Shown here: positions 8,110 to 15,984 of the stretch, in pieces | Layout of the letters: every line of letters starts with the position of its first letter | How positions within the stretch are numbered: the stretch's first letter is position 1 | NCBI RefSeq assembly: GCF_018613795.1 | Contig: NZ_JAGGPN010000005.1 | Span: forward strand, 53,176-117,175 | From: Arthrobacter sp. ISL-65 | GTDB lineage: Bacteria; Actinomycetota; Actinomycetes; Actinomycetales; Micrococcaceae | Direction of reading: 5' to 3' | DNA length: 64,000 bases | Made by a program: the position numbers and the translations under genes | Notes under the pieces: generated by a model | What the model saw: only the letters and a program-made list of their open reading frames with translations | What the model was told of the DNA's origin: nothing | Database searches by the model: none

Positions 8110-9182
8110 GCAGGGTCCTGGTGGCCCGGCTGGACAGCGTCGGTGACGTCCTCCTGGCAGGCCCGGCAGTCCGTGCCGTGGCGAACGGACGGCGGGCCGA
8201 CGGCGGCAGCCCCAACGACGTCGTCGTGCTTTGCGGACCGCAGGGCCAGTCGGCAGCCTCGCTGCTGCCCCACGTGGCCGACGTTTATTCCTGGGATTCC
8301 CCGTGGATCAGCAACCCCGCTCCGGCGGTCACAGGACCGCATCTGGACTCGCTGGTGGGCTATGTCCGGAATTCCCGCATCACCGAGGCAGTCATCCTCA
8401 CCTCCTTCCACCAGTCGCCGCTTCCGCTGGCGCTCCTCCTGCGCCTGGCCGGCGTGGAGCGCATCACCGGCGCGTCCACTGACTACGCTGGCTCCCTCCT
8501 GGACGTCAGGCTGAAACCCGGCGAGGACTTTCCCGAGGACCAGCCGGAGTCCGTGCGGGCGCTCGGGATCGCCCGGGCGGCGGGCTTCCGGCTCAAGACG
8601 GGTGACGACGGAAAGCTCATGGTCAAGGACCCTCCCGGCATCCGGCACCTGGTGGGGGAGGGCCCCTACGTGGTGGTCCACCCGGGGGCAACGGTCCCAG
8701 CCCGGGCCTGGCCCCCGCTGCACCATGCGGCGGCCGTGGAGCTGCTGGAGGGCGCCGGCCACCGGGTGGTGGTGACCGGCGGTCCGGGGGAAACAGCCCT
8801 CACCGCAACCGTGGCCGGCCCCTCCGCCATCGATCTGGGCGGCCGGACGGATTTGTCAACGTTGTCCGGCGTCCTCGCCAACGCGGACGTCGTGGTCACC
8901 GGAAACACGGGGCCCGCCCACCTGGCTGCCGCGGTCGGAACCCCCGTGGTGAGCCTGTTTTCGCCAGTCGTGCCGGCCGTCCGCTGGGCGCCCTACGGTG
9001 TTCCGCTGGAACTGCTGGGCGACCAGAACGCGCCGTGCCGGCTCAGCCGCGCACGCGACTGTCCGGTACCGGGACATCCCTGCCTCAGCTCTGTTTCGCC
9101 GGAGCAGGTGGTGGAAGCGGTCGAACGCCTGCTGAGTGGTGTCTCCTCCCTCAGCACACGGAGAAAGGTCCGGAAACAATGA
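8106..9182 (+). CDS. Glycosyltransferase family 9 (heptosyltransferase-like)
   Basis: A 358-residue GT-B protein. Family motifs are LDSVGDVLLAGPAVRAV at the N-terminus, VVHPGATVPARAWP in the middle, and VVTGNTGPAHLAAAVGTP near residue 260, the ADP-sugar binding region. ATG 8106 overlaps the gmhB stop (ATGA) and the stop overlaps the next gene the same way, implying translational coupling. Together with gmhA, gmhB and hldE on the same transcript it probably transfers heptose from ADP-heptose. The acceptor is unknown. Confidence 0.88.
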   Translation: MSRVLVARLDSVGDVLLAGPAVRAVANGRRADGGSPNDVVVLCGPQGQSAASLLPHVADVYSWDSPWISNPAPAVTGPHLDSLVGYVRNSRITEAVILTSFHQSPLPLALLLRLAGVERITGASTDYAGSLLDVRLKPGEDFPEDQPESVRALGIARAAGFRLKTGDDGKLMVKDPPGIRHLVGEGPYVVVHPGATVPARAWPPLHHAAAVELLEGAGHRVVVTGGPGETALTATVAGPSAIDLGGRTDLSTLSGVLANADVVVTGNTGPAHLAAAVGTPVVSLFSPVVPAVRWAPYGVPLELLGDQNAPCRLSRARDCPVPGHPCLSSVSPEQVVEAVERLLSGVSSLSTRRKVRKQ

Positions 9183-10273
9183 GAATCCTGCTCTGGCACG
9201 TGCACGGGTCGTGGACGGACGCCTTTGTCCGCGGCCGGCACGAGTACCTGCTGCCGGTCCTGCCCGGCGGCGGTCCCTGGGGGCTGGGCCGGGCGGGCCG
9301 GCCCTGGCCAGCTTCCGTGCGGGAGGTCGCGCTCGCGGAGCTGGACGCCGGCAGCATTGACGCCGTCGTGCTTCAGCGTCCGGAGGAAGCCGCGGAGGTG
9401 ATGCGCGTCCTGGGCCGCCGGGCCGGCGTCGATCTTCCGGCCGTGTACGTGGAACACAACACCCCGAAAGGTGATGTTCCCTTCACCGTCCATCCGCTCG
9501 GGGATCAGAACGGCATCCCGATCGTCCACGTGACCCATTTCAACGAGTTGTTCTGGGACAGCGGCCGCGCACCGACCAAGGTCATCGAGCACGGCATCGC
9601 GGACCCCGGCTGCCTTTACACGGGCGAGGTTCCGGAGCTGGGCGTGGTGGTCAACGAACCGGTGCGCCGCGGACGGGTGACGGGCACGGACCTGCTGCCC
9701 CGCTTCGCCACCGCAGCCCCGCTTCAGGTCTTCGGCATGGGCGGCGACGGGCTGGCGCAGGCTACGGGAATTCCTTCGGCGCACCTCACGGTCCGGGGCG
9801 ATCTGAAGACCGCGGAGCTCCACCGTGAACTGGCGCGCTGCCGGGCATACCTGCACCCGTTGCGCTGGACTTCCCTTGGGCTGGCGCTGCTGGAGGCGAT
9901 GCATCTCGGCATGCCGGTCCTGGCGCTGGCCACCACCGAGGCGGCACGGGCCGTCCCGCCTGAGGCAGGCTGCATCTCCACTGACGTGGAGGAGCTGCGC
10001 CGGTGTGCCCGGCAGCTGGTCCACGATCCGGAGGAGGCCCGACGGCGGGGCCAAGTTGCCCGGGAGGCGGTGCTGGAGCGCTATGGGCTGGAACGTTTCC
10101 TGGCCGACTGGGATGAGCTGCTGGCGGATCTTGTGCCGGCCCGCGGCGGAGGGAAAGTGCAGGGGGAGGGGCGGCAGCAGGGGTCTTTGGAGGGGGCGGC
10201 ATCCGGCGATGCAGCTTTGAAGGGGTCCGGACCGGATGCCCTCACCGCGGCGCGAGAAGGGAATATGCATTGA
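9179..10273 (+). CDS. Glycosyltransferase, GT-B fold (GT4-like)
   Basis: A 364-residue protein with an N-terminal domain beginning MRILLWHVHGSW and a C-terminal nucleotide-sugar domain with SLGLALLEAMHLGMPVL, the E-x7-E-like signature of GT4 and related retaining transferases. ATG 9179 overlaps the preceding stop. The last 40 residues (Gly, Ala and Gln rich) look like a non-conserved extension. Homologues with this start are found beside GT9 genes in Arthrobacter-type surface-glycan loci, from memory of the family. Donor and acceptor not determinable from sequence. Confidence 0.8.
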   Translation: MRILLWHVHGSWTDAFVRGRHEYLLPVLPGGGPWGLGRAGRPWPASVREVALAELDAGSIDAVVLQRPEEAAEVMRVLGRRAGVDLPAVYVEHNTPKGDVPFTVHPLGDQNGIPIVHVTHFNELFWDSGRAPTKVIEHGIADPGCLYTGEVPELGVVVNEPVRRGRVTGTDLLPRFATAAPLQVFGMGGDGLAQATGIPSAHLTVRGDLKTAELHRELARCRAYLHPLRWTSLGLALLEAMHLGMPVLALATTEAARAVPPEAGCISTDVEELRRCARQLVHDPEEARRRGQVAREAVLERYGLERFLADWDELLADLVPARGGGKVQGEGRQQGSLEGAASGDAALKGSGPDALTAAREGNMH

Positions 10274-11523
10274 AGATCTCAATGATTTCGGAACACGCCA
10301 GTCCTTTGGCAGCGCTTGGCGGAGTGGACGCTGGCGGCCAGAACGTCCATGTGGCGGCCCTTTCGTCGGCACTGGCCCGTCGGGGCCACCGGGTAACGGT
10401 CTACACGAGGCGTGACTCGCCGGATTTGCCCACGAGGGTGCGCGTGCATCCCCGGCTCGAGGTGGTGCACGTGGACGCCGGGCCGGCCGAACATGTGCCT
10501 AAGGACGAGCTGCTGCCCTTCATGGGCGCCCTGGCGGACGGCGTGGTCCAGGACTGGGGCGACTCGCCGCCGCACGTGGTGCACGGCCACTTCTGGATGT
10601 CCGGCGTCGCCGCGCTGGACGCCGCACGCCGTGAGCCGGGCGGCTTCCGGGTGCCCGTGGTGCAGACCTTCCACGCATTGGGCACGGTCAAGCGCCGCCA
10701 CCAGGGCGCCGCCGACACGAGCCCGGCCGAGAGGCGTTTCCTCGAACCGTCCGTGGGCCGGTCGGCGGACCGGATCGTGGCCACGTGCTCCGACGAAGTG
10801 TTCGAGCTGAGGGCGATGGGGATCGATACCCGCCGGGTTTCCATCGCCCCCTGCGGAGTGGATCTGGAACTCTTCTCCAGCGACGGTCCGGCCGACCCTC
10901 CCTCCCGCTCCCACCGCATCCTGTCCGTGGGCCGCCTGGTCCCGCGCAAGGGCATGGATCTGGTGATCCGCGCGCTGCCGTATCTGTTGCAGGCGGGGTT
11001 CGACGACGTCGAGCTGCTCATTGTGGGCGGCGACGCGGACGCGGGCGGGCAGGATCCGGAGGCGCGCAGGCTGCTGGACCTTGCCCGGGACCTCGGGGTG
11101 GCGGGCCATGTGGAGCTCCGGGGCCAGGTGCCCCGGGAGGCCATGCCCGGGGTCTTCCGAAGTGCGGACGCTGTGGTCTGCACGCCGTGGTACGAGCCCT
11201 TCGGGATTGTTCCCCTGGAGGCCATGGCCTGCGGCGTTCCGGTGGTCGCCGCTGCGGTGGGCGGCCTGACGGACAGCGTGGTGGACCGGGGAACCGGACT
11301 GCATGTTCCGCCGAAGGATCCGGAAGCCATCGCCGAAGCCATCGGCACCTTGTTGGCCAGCCCGGACCTTCGCGCCAAACTCGGGCGCGCCGGCGAACGG
11401 CGGGCCAAAGCCCGCTACTCCTGGAGCAGAGTCGCCGCGGAAACCGAAAAGGCCTACCAGGTGGCTATCGCAGGCTCTGCGGACGCTGGCAGCCTGGAAC
11501 CGATGGAAGGAGCGGTACTGTGA
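10270..11523 (+). CDS. Glycosyltransferase family 4
   Basis: A 417-residue GT-B transferase similar in layout to MshA and sucrose-phosphate synthase-type enzymes. The N-terminus has GGVDAGGQNVHV, a typical donor-phosphate loop; SVGRLVPRKGMD starts the C-terminal domain and EPFGIVPLEAMACGVPVV (residues about 315-333) is the catalytic E-x7-E motif. The TTG start at 10270 overlaps the preceding stop and follows AAGGGA. It is the fourth gene of the heptose operon. A role in building the heptose-containing glycan is inferred from context only. Confidence 0.87.
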   Translation: MKISMISEHASPLAALGGVDAGGQNVHVAALSSALARRGHRVTVYTRRDSPDLPTRVRVHPRLEVVHVDAGPAEHVPKDELLPFMGALADGVVQDWGDSPPHVVHGHFWMSGVAALDAARREPGGFRVPVVQTFHALGTVKRRHQGAADTSPAERRFLEPSVGRSADRIVATCSDEVFELRAMGIDTRRVSIAPCGVDLELFSSDGPADPPSRSHRILSVGRLVPRKGMDLVIRALPYLLQAGFDDVELLIVGGDADAGGQDPEARRLLDLARDLGVAGHVELRGQVPREAMPGVFRSADAVVCTPWYEPFGIVPLEAMACGVPVVAAAVGGLTDSVVDRGTGLHVPPKDPEAIAEAIGTLLASPDLRAKLGRAGERRAKARYSWSRVAAETEKAYQVAIAGSADAGSLEPMEGAVL

Positions 11524-12260
11524 CTCCGGAATCCCTGCGGGAGGCTGAGCTTCCTGCCATGCACCGGGTTGGCACACCGGGTTTTCCCTCTCCGGACGCG
11601 GTTTCCTCCCCGGAGGAGGCTGGGCACGACGACGCCCGGCACCACGCCAGCCCGGGCCCCCGGGAGGCAGTGCGGACCCACCTGGAGAACGTCCTGCCCG
11701 CCCTGCGGTCCCTGGAAAGCCAGGCAGACAGGCTGGCCGACTGGGGCGTGGAGCTGGCCCAGCGCCTGCTGAGCGGGCAGAAACTGCTTGCCGCCGGGAA
11801 CGGCGGGTCCGCAGCCGAGGCGCAGCACCTGACTGCGGAACTTGTGGGCAGGTTCGACGCCGAGCGGATGCCCTTTTCCGCGATCTCCCTGCACGCGGAG
11901 AGTTCGGCCGTCACGGCGATTGCCAATGACTACGGCTACGAGGAGCTCTTCGCCCGGCAGGTCCGCGCCCACGGCAGGTCGGGGGACATCCTCGTGCTGC
12001 TGTCCACGAGCGGCCAGAGCCCCAACCTGCTCCGTGCAGCCGAGGCGGCCTCCAGGTTGAACGTGACCACGTGGGCCCTGACCGGGCCGGCGCCCAACCC
12101 GCTGGCATCCTGCTGCGATGATGCCGTGGCCATCGATGCCATCTCGGCCAATGCCCAGGAGGGGCACCTGATTGCGCTGCACGCCATTTGCCGGGCCTTC
12201 GAAGCCGAGGTGGCCCGCAAGGGCCGGGGTGTTCCCGGACCGGAGGTTGATCGCGGATGA
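11520..12260 (+). CDS. gmhA: Sedoheptulose 7-phosphate isomerase (GmhA-like, SIS domain)
   Basis: A 246-residue SIS-domain protein. The phosphosugar site is visible as AAGNGGSAAEAQHL (residues about 91-104), STSGQSPN, and a C-terminal EGHLIALHAICRAFE segment. GmhA converts sedoheptulose 7-phosphate to D-glycero-D-manno-heptose 7-phosphate, the first step of ADP-heptose synthesis. It is about 45 residues longer than usual at the N-terminus, where the sequence is polar and Pro/His-rich. GTG 11520 overlaps the preceding stop; a shorter start is possible. The stop overlaps hldE. Confidence 0.88.
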   Translation: MTPESLREAELPAMHRVGTPGFPSPDAVSSPEEAGHDDARHHASPGPREAVRTHLENVLPALRSLESQADRLADWGVELAQRLLSGQKLLAAGNGGSAAEAQHLTAELVGRFDAERMPFSAISLHAESSAVTAIANDYGYEELFARQVRAHGRSGDILVLLSTSGQSPNLLRAAEAASRLNVTTWALTGPAPNPLASCCDDAVAIDAISANAQEGHLIALHAICRAFEAEVARKGRGVPGPEVDRG

Positions 12261-13618
12261 GGATCACAGTGGTTGGCGACGTTTTGCTGGACGTGGACCT
12301 TACCGGTGAGGCAACACGGCTGTGTCCCGATGCGCCGGTGCCAGTGGTGGACGTCTCCGACGTCCGGCGGCGGGCCGGTGGTGCCGGACTAGTGGCCAGG
12401 ATGCTGGCCCATGACGGCCACCGCGTCACTCTCGTGACAGTGCTTTCCGACGACGACGCCTCCCTCGAGCTGGAAGGCGCCCTCGCTGGGGTGCATGTTG
12501 TCTCCGGGCCCTCCGGCGCCAGGACCCCGGTAAAGACCCGGGTCCGGGCAGGCCGCCAGCCGGTGGTGCGGGTGGATGAGGGATGCGGGCGGCCGGAGGT
12601 GCCGGCGGCGACGGCGGGCATGCTCAGGGCGCTGGAGCGCGCCGAAGCGATTGTTGTGGCCGATTACGGACGCGGTGTTGCCGCGAACCGGGAGATCCGC
12701 GACCTCCTCGCCGCCCGTGCCGGCGTCATTCCGATCGTGTGGGATCCGCACCCCTCCGGCGCCGCACCCGTGCCCGGGGTGGCCGTGGTGACCCCAAACT
12801 TGTCCGAGGCTGCCAAGGCCGCGGACTCCGGTAGCGGTACGCCTGCGGCGATTGCCGCCATCGGCACCCTGCTGCTGGACCGCTGGCAGAGCCAGGCGGT
12901 CCTTGTGACCATGGGGGAGCAGGGCGGCACCTTATCTCAGCGCGACACTTCACCCTTGGCCATCCCGGCGCCTCCCACCGAAGTGACTGATCCCTGCGGC
13001 GCCGGCGACCGGCTCGCGGCCAGTCTGGCCGTGCACCTGGCAGAGGGCTGCAGCCTCAGTGACGCCGCGGAACGAGCGATCAATGAGGCGGCAGCCTTCC
13101 TCGGTGCCGGCGGGGTGGCCTCCCTGCCGGACCGCCACCGGCCGGTCTGGCACCACAGCCGCGAGGAAGACGCCCTCGGCCTTGCCCGGCGGGTGCGCGC
13201 CAACGGTGGAACCGTCGTAGCCACGGGAGGCTGCTTCGACCTGCTGCACGCCGGCCACGCCCGCACACTGGCGGCAGCCAGGGACCTGGGCGACTGCCTG
13301 ATCGTGTGCCTGAACTCGGACGAGTCGGTGCGCCGGATCAAAGGTGAGCAGCGGCCCATTGTGAGCCAACAGGACCGAGCCGAGCTCCTGCTGGCACTCG
13401 AGAGTGTGGACGCCGTCCTGGTCTTCGGGGAGGACACCCCGGAGGCCTGCCTGGAAACGCTGCGGCCGGACGTCTGGGTGAAGGGCGGGGACTACCGCGC
13501 GTCGGAGCTTCCCGAGGCAGGCCTGGTCGAGAGCTGGGGAGGGCGCTGCATGACGGTGCCGTTCCACCAGGCCCGGTCCACGTCCGTCCTCGCGGACGCC
13601 CTGGCGAAGGTCAGCTGA
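12257..13618 (+). CDS. hldE: Bifunctional heptose 7-phosphate kinase / heptose 1-phosphate adenylyltransferase (HldE-like), copy 1
   Basis: A 453-residue two-domain protein. Residues 1 to about 310 are a PfkB-type sugar kinase with the catalytic GAGD motif near residue 250; residues about 318-453 are a nucleotidyltransferase with GGCFDLLHAGH (HxGH site) and WVKGGDY. The kinase would phosphorylate C1 of heptose 7-phosphate and the second domain would attach AMP after GmhB acts. The sugar-binding loop reads GGAGLVA where HldE usually has GGAANVA, so substrate range may differ. ATG 12257 overlaps gmhA. A second HldE-like gene lies at 17505. Confidence 0.88.
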   Translation: MRITVVGDVLLDVDLTGEATRLCPDAPVPVVDVSDVRRRAGGAGLVARMLAHDGHRVTLVTVLSDDDASLELEGALAGVHVVSGPSGARTPVKTRVRAGRQPVVRVDEGCGRPEVPAATAGMLRALERAEAIVVADYGRGVAANREIRDLLAARAGVIPIVWDPHPSGAAPVPGVAVVTPNLSEAAKAADSGSGTPAAIAAIGTLLLDRWQSQAVLVTMGEQGGTLSQRDTSPLAIPAPPTEVTDPCGAGDRLAASLAVHLAEGCSLSDAAERAINEAAAFLGAGGVASLPDRHRPVWHHSREEDALGLARRVRANGGTVVATGGCFDLLHAGHARTLAAARDLGDCLIVCLNSDESVRRIKGEQRPIVSQQDRAELLLALESVDAVLVFGEDTPEACLETLRPDVWVKGGDYRASELPEAGLVESWGGRCMTVPFHQARSTSVLADALAKVS

Positions 13619-13662
13619 CCTACATAACAAATCTTGAACTAGTCCCAAGCGAAAGGAACACC

Positions 13663-14364
13663 ATGACTGAATCGACTTTCAAGCCCGGCCGGGTGCTGGT
13701 AACCGGCGGCGCCTCCGGACTGGGAGCCGCCGTCGTCGATGCCGTACTGAAAGCCGGCGGGACGCCGGTGGTGCTGGACCGGGACATCCGGAACGTCGCC
13801 GCGGCGAAGGCCTTTGAAGTGGACGTGTCGGACCGCGTTGCCGTGACCGAGGCTGTCCGGCAGGCAGCCGAAACCCTGGACGGGCTGGACGCCGTGGTCA
13901 CCGCTGCCGGCATCGACCGGTGCGGCAAGCTGGAGGACGTGGCCGCAGAGGAATGGGAACGCGTCATCGGCGTCAACCTGATGGGCACGGTGTCCGTTGT
14001 CCGGGCGGCCCTTCCGTACCTCAAAACGTCGCGCGGCCGGGTGGTCACCATCGCGTCCACGCTGGGCAAACGGGCGCTGCCGGAGGCCACCGCCTACTGC
14101 GCCTCGAAATTCGGCGTAGTGGGCTTTAGCCATTCGCTGGCAGCCGAGACCGGCGGCGAGATTGGCGTGACCACCATGATTCCCGGCGGCATGAAGACGC
14201 GCTTCTTCGACGACCGCGCCGAGCAGTACAAGCCGCAGGACGACTCACGCCTCAACGACCCCGGCAACGTGGCGCAGGCAATTCTGTTTGTGCTGTCCCA
14301 GCCCATCGGCTGCGAGGTCCGCGAAATGCTTATCTGCCATGAGGAAGAGGGTTCGTGGCCGTGA
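13663..14364 (+). CDS. Short-chain dehydrogenase/reductase
   Basis: A 233-residue classical SDR with TGGASGLG (NAD(P) binding), catalytic Ser in IASTLG and the YCASK (YxxxK) pair near residue 146. ATG 13663 has GAAAGGA at the right distance, 44 bp after hldE, so it is probably the last gene of the operon. It is too short and of the wrong subclass to be HldD, the extended-SDR epimerase of ADP-heptose synthesis. It may modify the sugar nucleotide or another intermediate; the substrate is unknown. The 3' end overlaps the convergent GT9 gene by 35 bp. Confidence 0.85.
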   Translation: MTESTFKPGRVLVTGGASGLGAAVVDAVLKAGGTPVVLDRDIRNVAAAKAFEVDVSDRVAVTEAVRQAAETLDGLDAVVTAAGIDRCGKLEDVAAEEWERVIGVNLMGTVSVVRAALPYLKTSRGRVVTIASTLGKRALPEATAYCASKFGVVGFSHSLAAETGGEIGVTTMIPGGMKTRFFDDRAEQYKPQDDSRLNDPGNVAQAILFVLSQPIGCEVREMLICHEEEGSWP

Positions 14365-15580
14365 GCTGGAGAACATCCTCGTAGACTTCCCCGGGTTCGA
14401 CGGCCTTAACGGTGGACTCGTCATGCGGGCACCGTGGGGCCGTCCATCCGACCTGGGTGACGTCCACGCCGCACACCGGGCAGCGCGTGACCCAGCCTAG
14501 CCGGACGCGGTGCTTGCTGCGGCCCAGCGGGGCAGCGTTGATGGCATTGCCCGCCCAGTAGATGCCCACTGTGGAAGTGCCGAGGGCCTGGGCGAGGTGG
14601 CGCGGTCCGCTGTCGTTCGCCACCACGACGGCGCTGCCCGCCAGCAGGGCGGCAAGCTCACCGAGGCTGAGTTTGCCGGCCAGTGACTCTATGGCGGGGC
14701 GGGCGGCACCGGACTCGCCCGCAGGGGATTGTTCCGGGCTGGATTGTTCTGCGGCGAGTTCCACCACCGTCTCAGCAAGTTCCTTTTCGCTGCTGTCGCC
14801 CACCACGTAAACCCGGAAGCCGTCGTCGGCGGCCTTCCGTGCCACCGCGGCGAAGCGTTCGGCCGGCCAGCGCCGGCGGGGATCGGTCGCGCCCGGATGG
14901 ATGACCAGCACGCGGCCCTGCCCGGGCCCGCAGTTGCCTTGGCCCGGCCCGTCGTTGCCCTGCCCATGCCCGCCGTTCCCCAAAGGCAGGTCCTGGGCGA
15001 GCTGCTGGCCAAACTCAGGCAGCGCCTCGAGCCTCGCTTCCAGCTCACGGGGAGGGGCCCCGGCGAATCCCGCCACCTCGAGGGCCCGGAGCGGTTCGTG
15101 CTGGTAGTACACGTAGGGCACGGTCCGCTCCAGGGGAGCGGCGTCCGGAGTTCTGGTCCCCACGGCATGCCGGGCGCCGAGGCGCAGCAGGAAAGGATTC
15201 GAGTACCGGCCGCCGCCGTGCAACTGGACGGCCAGGTCGAAGTTCCTGGCGCGCATCGCTGCAAAGAACCGCTCCACTTCGTCGTCGTCTTCCGGCCCCG
15301 GGCGGACCCCTTCGGCGAACGGCAGAATCACCGTCTCATCCACGGGTCCCACCGTCTGCGCCAGCAGTTCAGCATGTACCGGGGTGCCCAGCAGGGTGAC
15401 GCTGGCCCCAGGATAGGCGGCCTTCAGGGCTGCCACCGCCGGGAGGGCAAACATCAGGTCGCCCAGCCCCCCGCCACGGAGAACGGCGATGCGGGAGACA
15501 CCGCTGAAGGGTTCCAAAACCGGGCCGATTCCGTGCCCTGTGATGCGTGCTCCGCCGAAGTCGGCGTTGAAGAGTTCCAT
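14330..15580 (-). CDS. Glycosyltransferase family 9 with Cys-rich C-terminus
   Basis: A 416-residue GT9 protein with LGDLMFALPAVAAL near residue 40, VIHPGATDPRRRWP and VANDSGPRHLAQALGTS. It differs from its two paralogues in this locus by a tail with CPVCG followed 15 residues later by CPHD, which could bind zinc. A repeat of three seven-residue units (GNxGxGQ) precedes VIHPGAT. ATG 15580 is preceded by GAGAGGG. It is transcribed against the heptose operon, overlapping its last gene. ADP-heptose is the likely donor by context. Confidence 0.88.
   Translation of the reverse strand: MELFNADFGGARITGHGIGPVLEPFSGVSRIAVLRGGGLGDLMFALPAVAALKAAYPGASVTLLGTPVHAELLAQTVGPVDETVILPFAEGVRPGPEDDDEVERFFAAMRARNFDLAVQLHGGGRYSNPFLLRLGARHAVGTRTPDAAPLERTVPYVYYQHEPLRALEVAGFAGAPPRELEARLEALPEFGQQLAQDLPLGNGGHGQGNDGPGQGNCGPGQGRVLVIHPGATDPRRRWPAERFAAVARKAADDGFRVYVVGDSSEKELAETVVELAAEQSSPEQSPAGESGAARPAIESLAGKLSLGELAALLAGSAVVVANDSGPRHLAQALGTSTVGIYWAGNAINAAPLGRSKHRVRLGWVTRCPVCGVDVTQVGWTAPRCPHDESTVKAVEPGEVYEDVLQLTATNPLPHGR
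14918..14980 (-). repeat. Three in-frame 21-bp tandem repeats in the GT9 gene
   Basis: Units 14918-14938, 14939-14959 and 14960-14980 encode, in reading order, GNGGHGQ, GNDGPGQ and GNCGPGQ. They sit in the interdomain linker just before the conserved HPGAT motif, a position that tolerates length change in GT9 proteins. Confidence 0.88.
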
Positions 15581-15679
15581 GGTGTCAGCCCTCTCGGCTC
15601 CGGATCGTTCAGGTCGGGATGCGTTCAGGTCGGGATCAGTTCAGTGGGCCCACCCTACGGTGCATCGGGCCTGTTGTGC

Positions 15680-15766
15680 CAGCTCAGAAAACCCGGCCCG
15701 CCAGCTGAGTATGACCCGGCCCGCCGGCTCAGTAAGACCCGCCTTCCAGCTCTGAAAACTCCTGCC
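15680..15766. repeat. Four imperfect copies of a 20-23 bp unit
   Basis: Copies start at 15680, 15702, 15725 and 15747. The consensus is CAGCTCAG followed by two to four purine-rich bases and CCCGGCCCGC. The last copy is the most diverged. Confidence 0.75.
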
Positions 15767-15858
15767 GGAGGCGCGTGTAAACCTCCCGACACCGGGGTAC
15801 GGATCACCTCAGAGAGGGCGGGAACGGACGCCCGGCAACACCGAGCAGCATGCCTAAA

Positions 15859-15901
15859 GACCAGTGCCTTGAGACCAGTGCCTTGAGACCAGTGCCTTGG
15901 A
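15859..15901. repeat. Three tandem copies of a 14-bp unit
   Basis: GACCAGTGCCTTGA at 15859-15872 and 15873-15886 is exact; the third copy, 15887-15901, has one inserted G. Diverged copies (GACCAGCGTCTGGA and similar) continue for about 50 bp toward the dehydrogenase gene. Confidence 0.88.
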
Positions 15902-15984
15902 GACCGAGAATCGAAGGACCAGCGTCTGGAGACCCAGCGCCTGCAGCCCCCGGTGGCACAGGCCAAGCCCCAGTGAGGAGCCAC

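Larger units (their letters stand above)
15581..15984. other. 404-bp intergenic region made largely of decayed short repeats
   Basis: No gene is supported here. Three unrelated direct-repeat sets are visible: CAGGTCGGGAT twice near 15610-15632; four copies of a 20-23 bp unit beginning CAGCTCAGAA at 15680-15766; and three copies of GACCAGTGCCTTGA at 15859-15901, followed by diverged copies to about 15950. The region lies between two divergent genes and should also hold their promoters, but no clear -10/-35 pair was seen. Confidence 0.7.

Noticed and set aside
13663..14364. HldD (ADP-heptose epimerase)
   Set aside because: The protein is a 233-residue classical SDR, not the extended type of about 310 residues.
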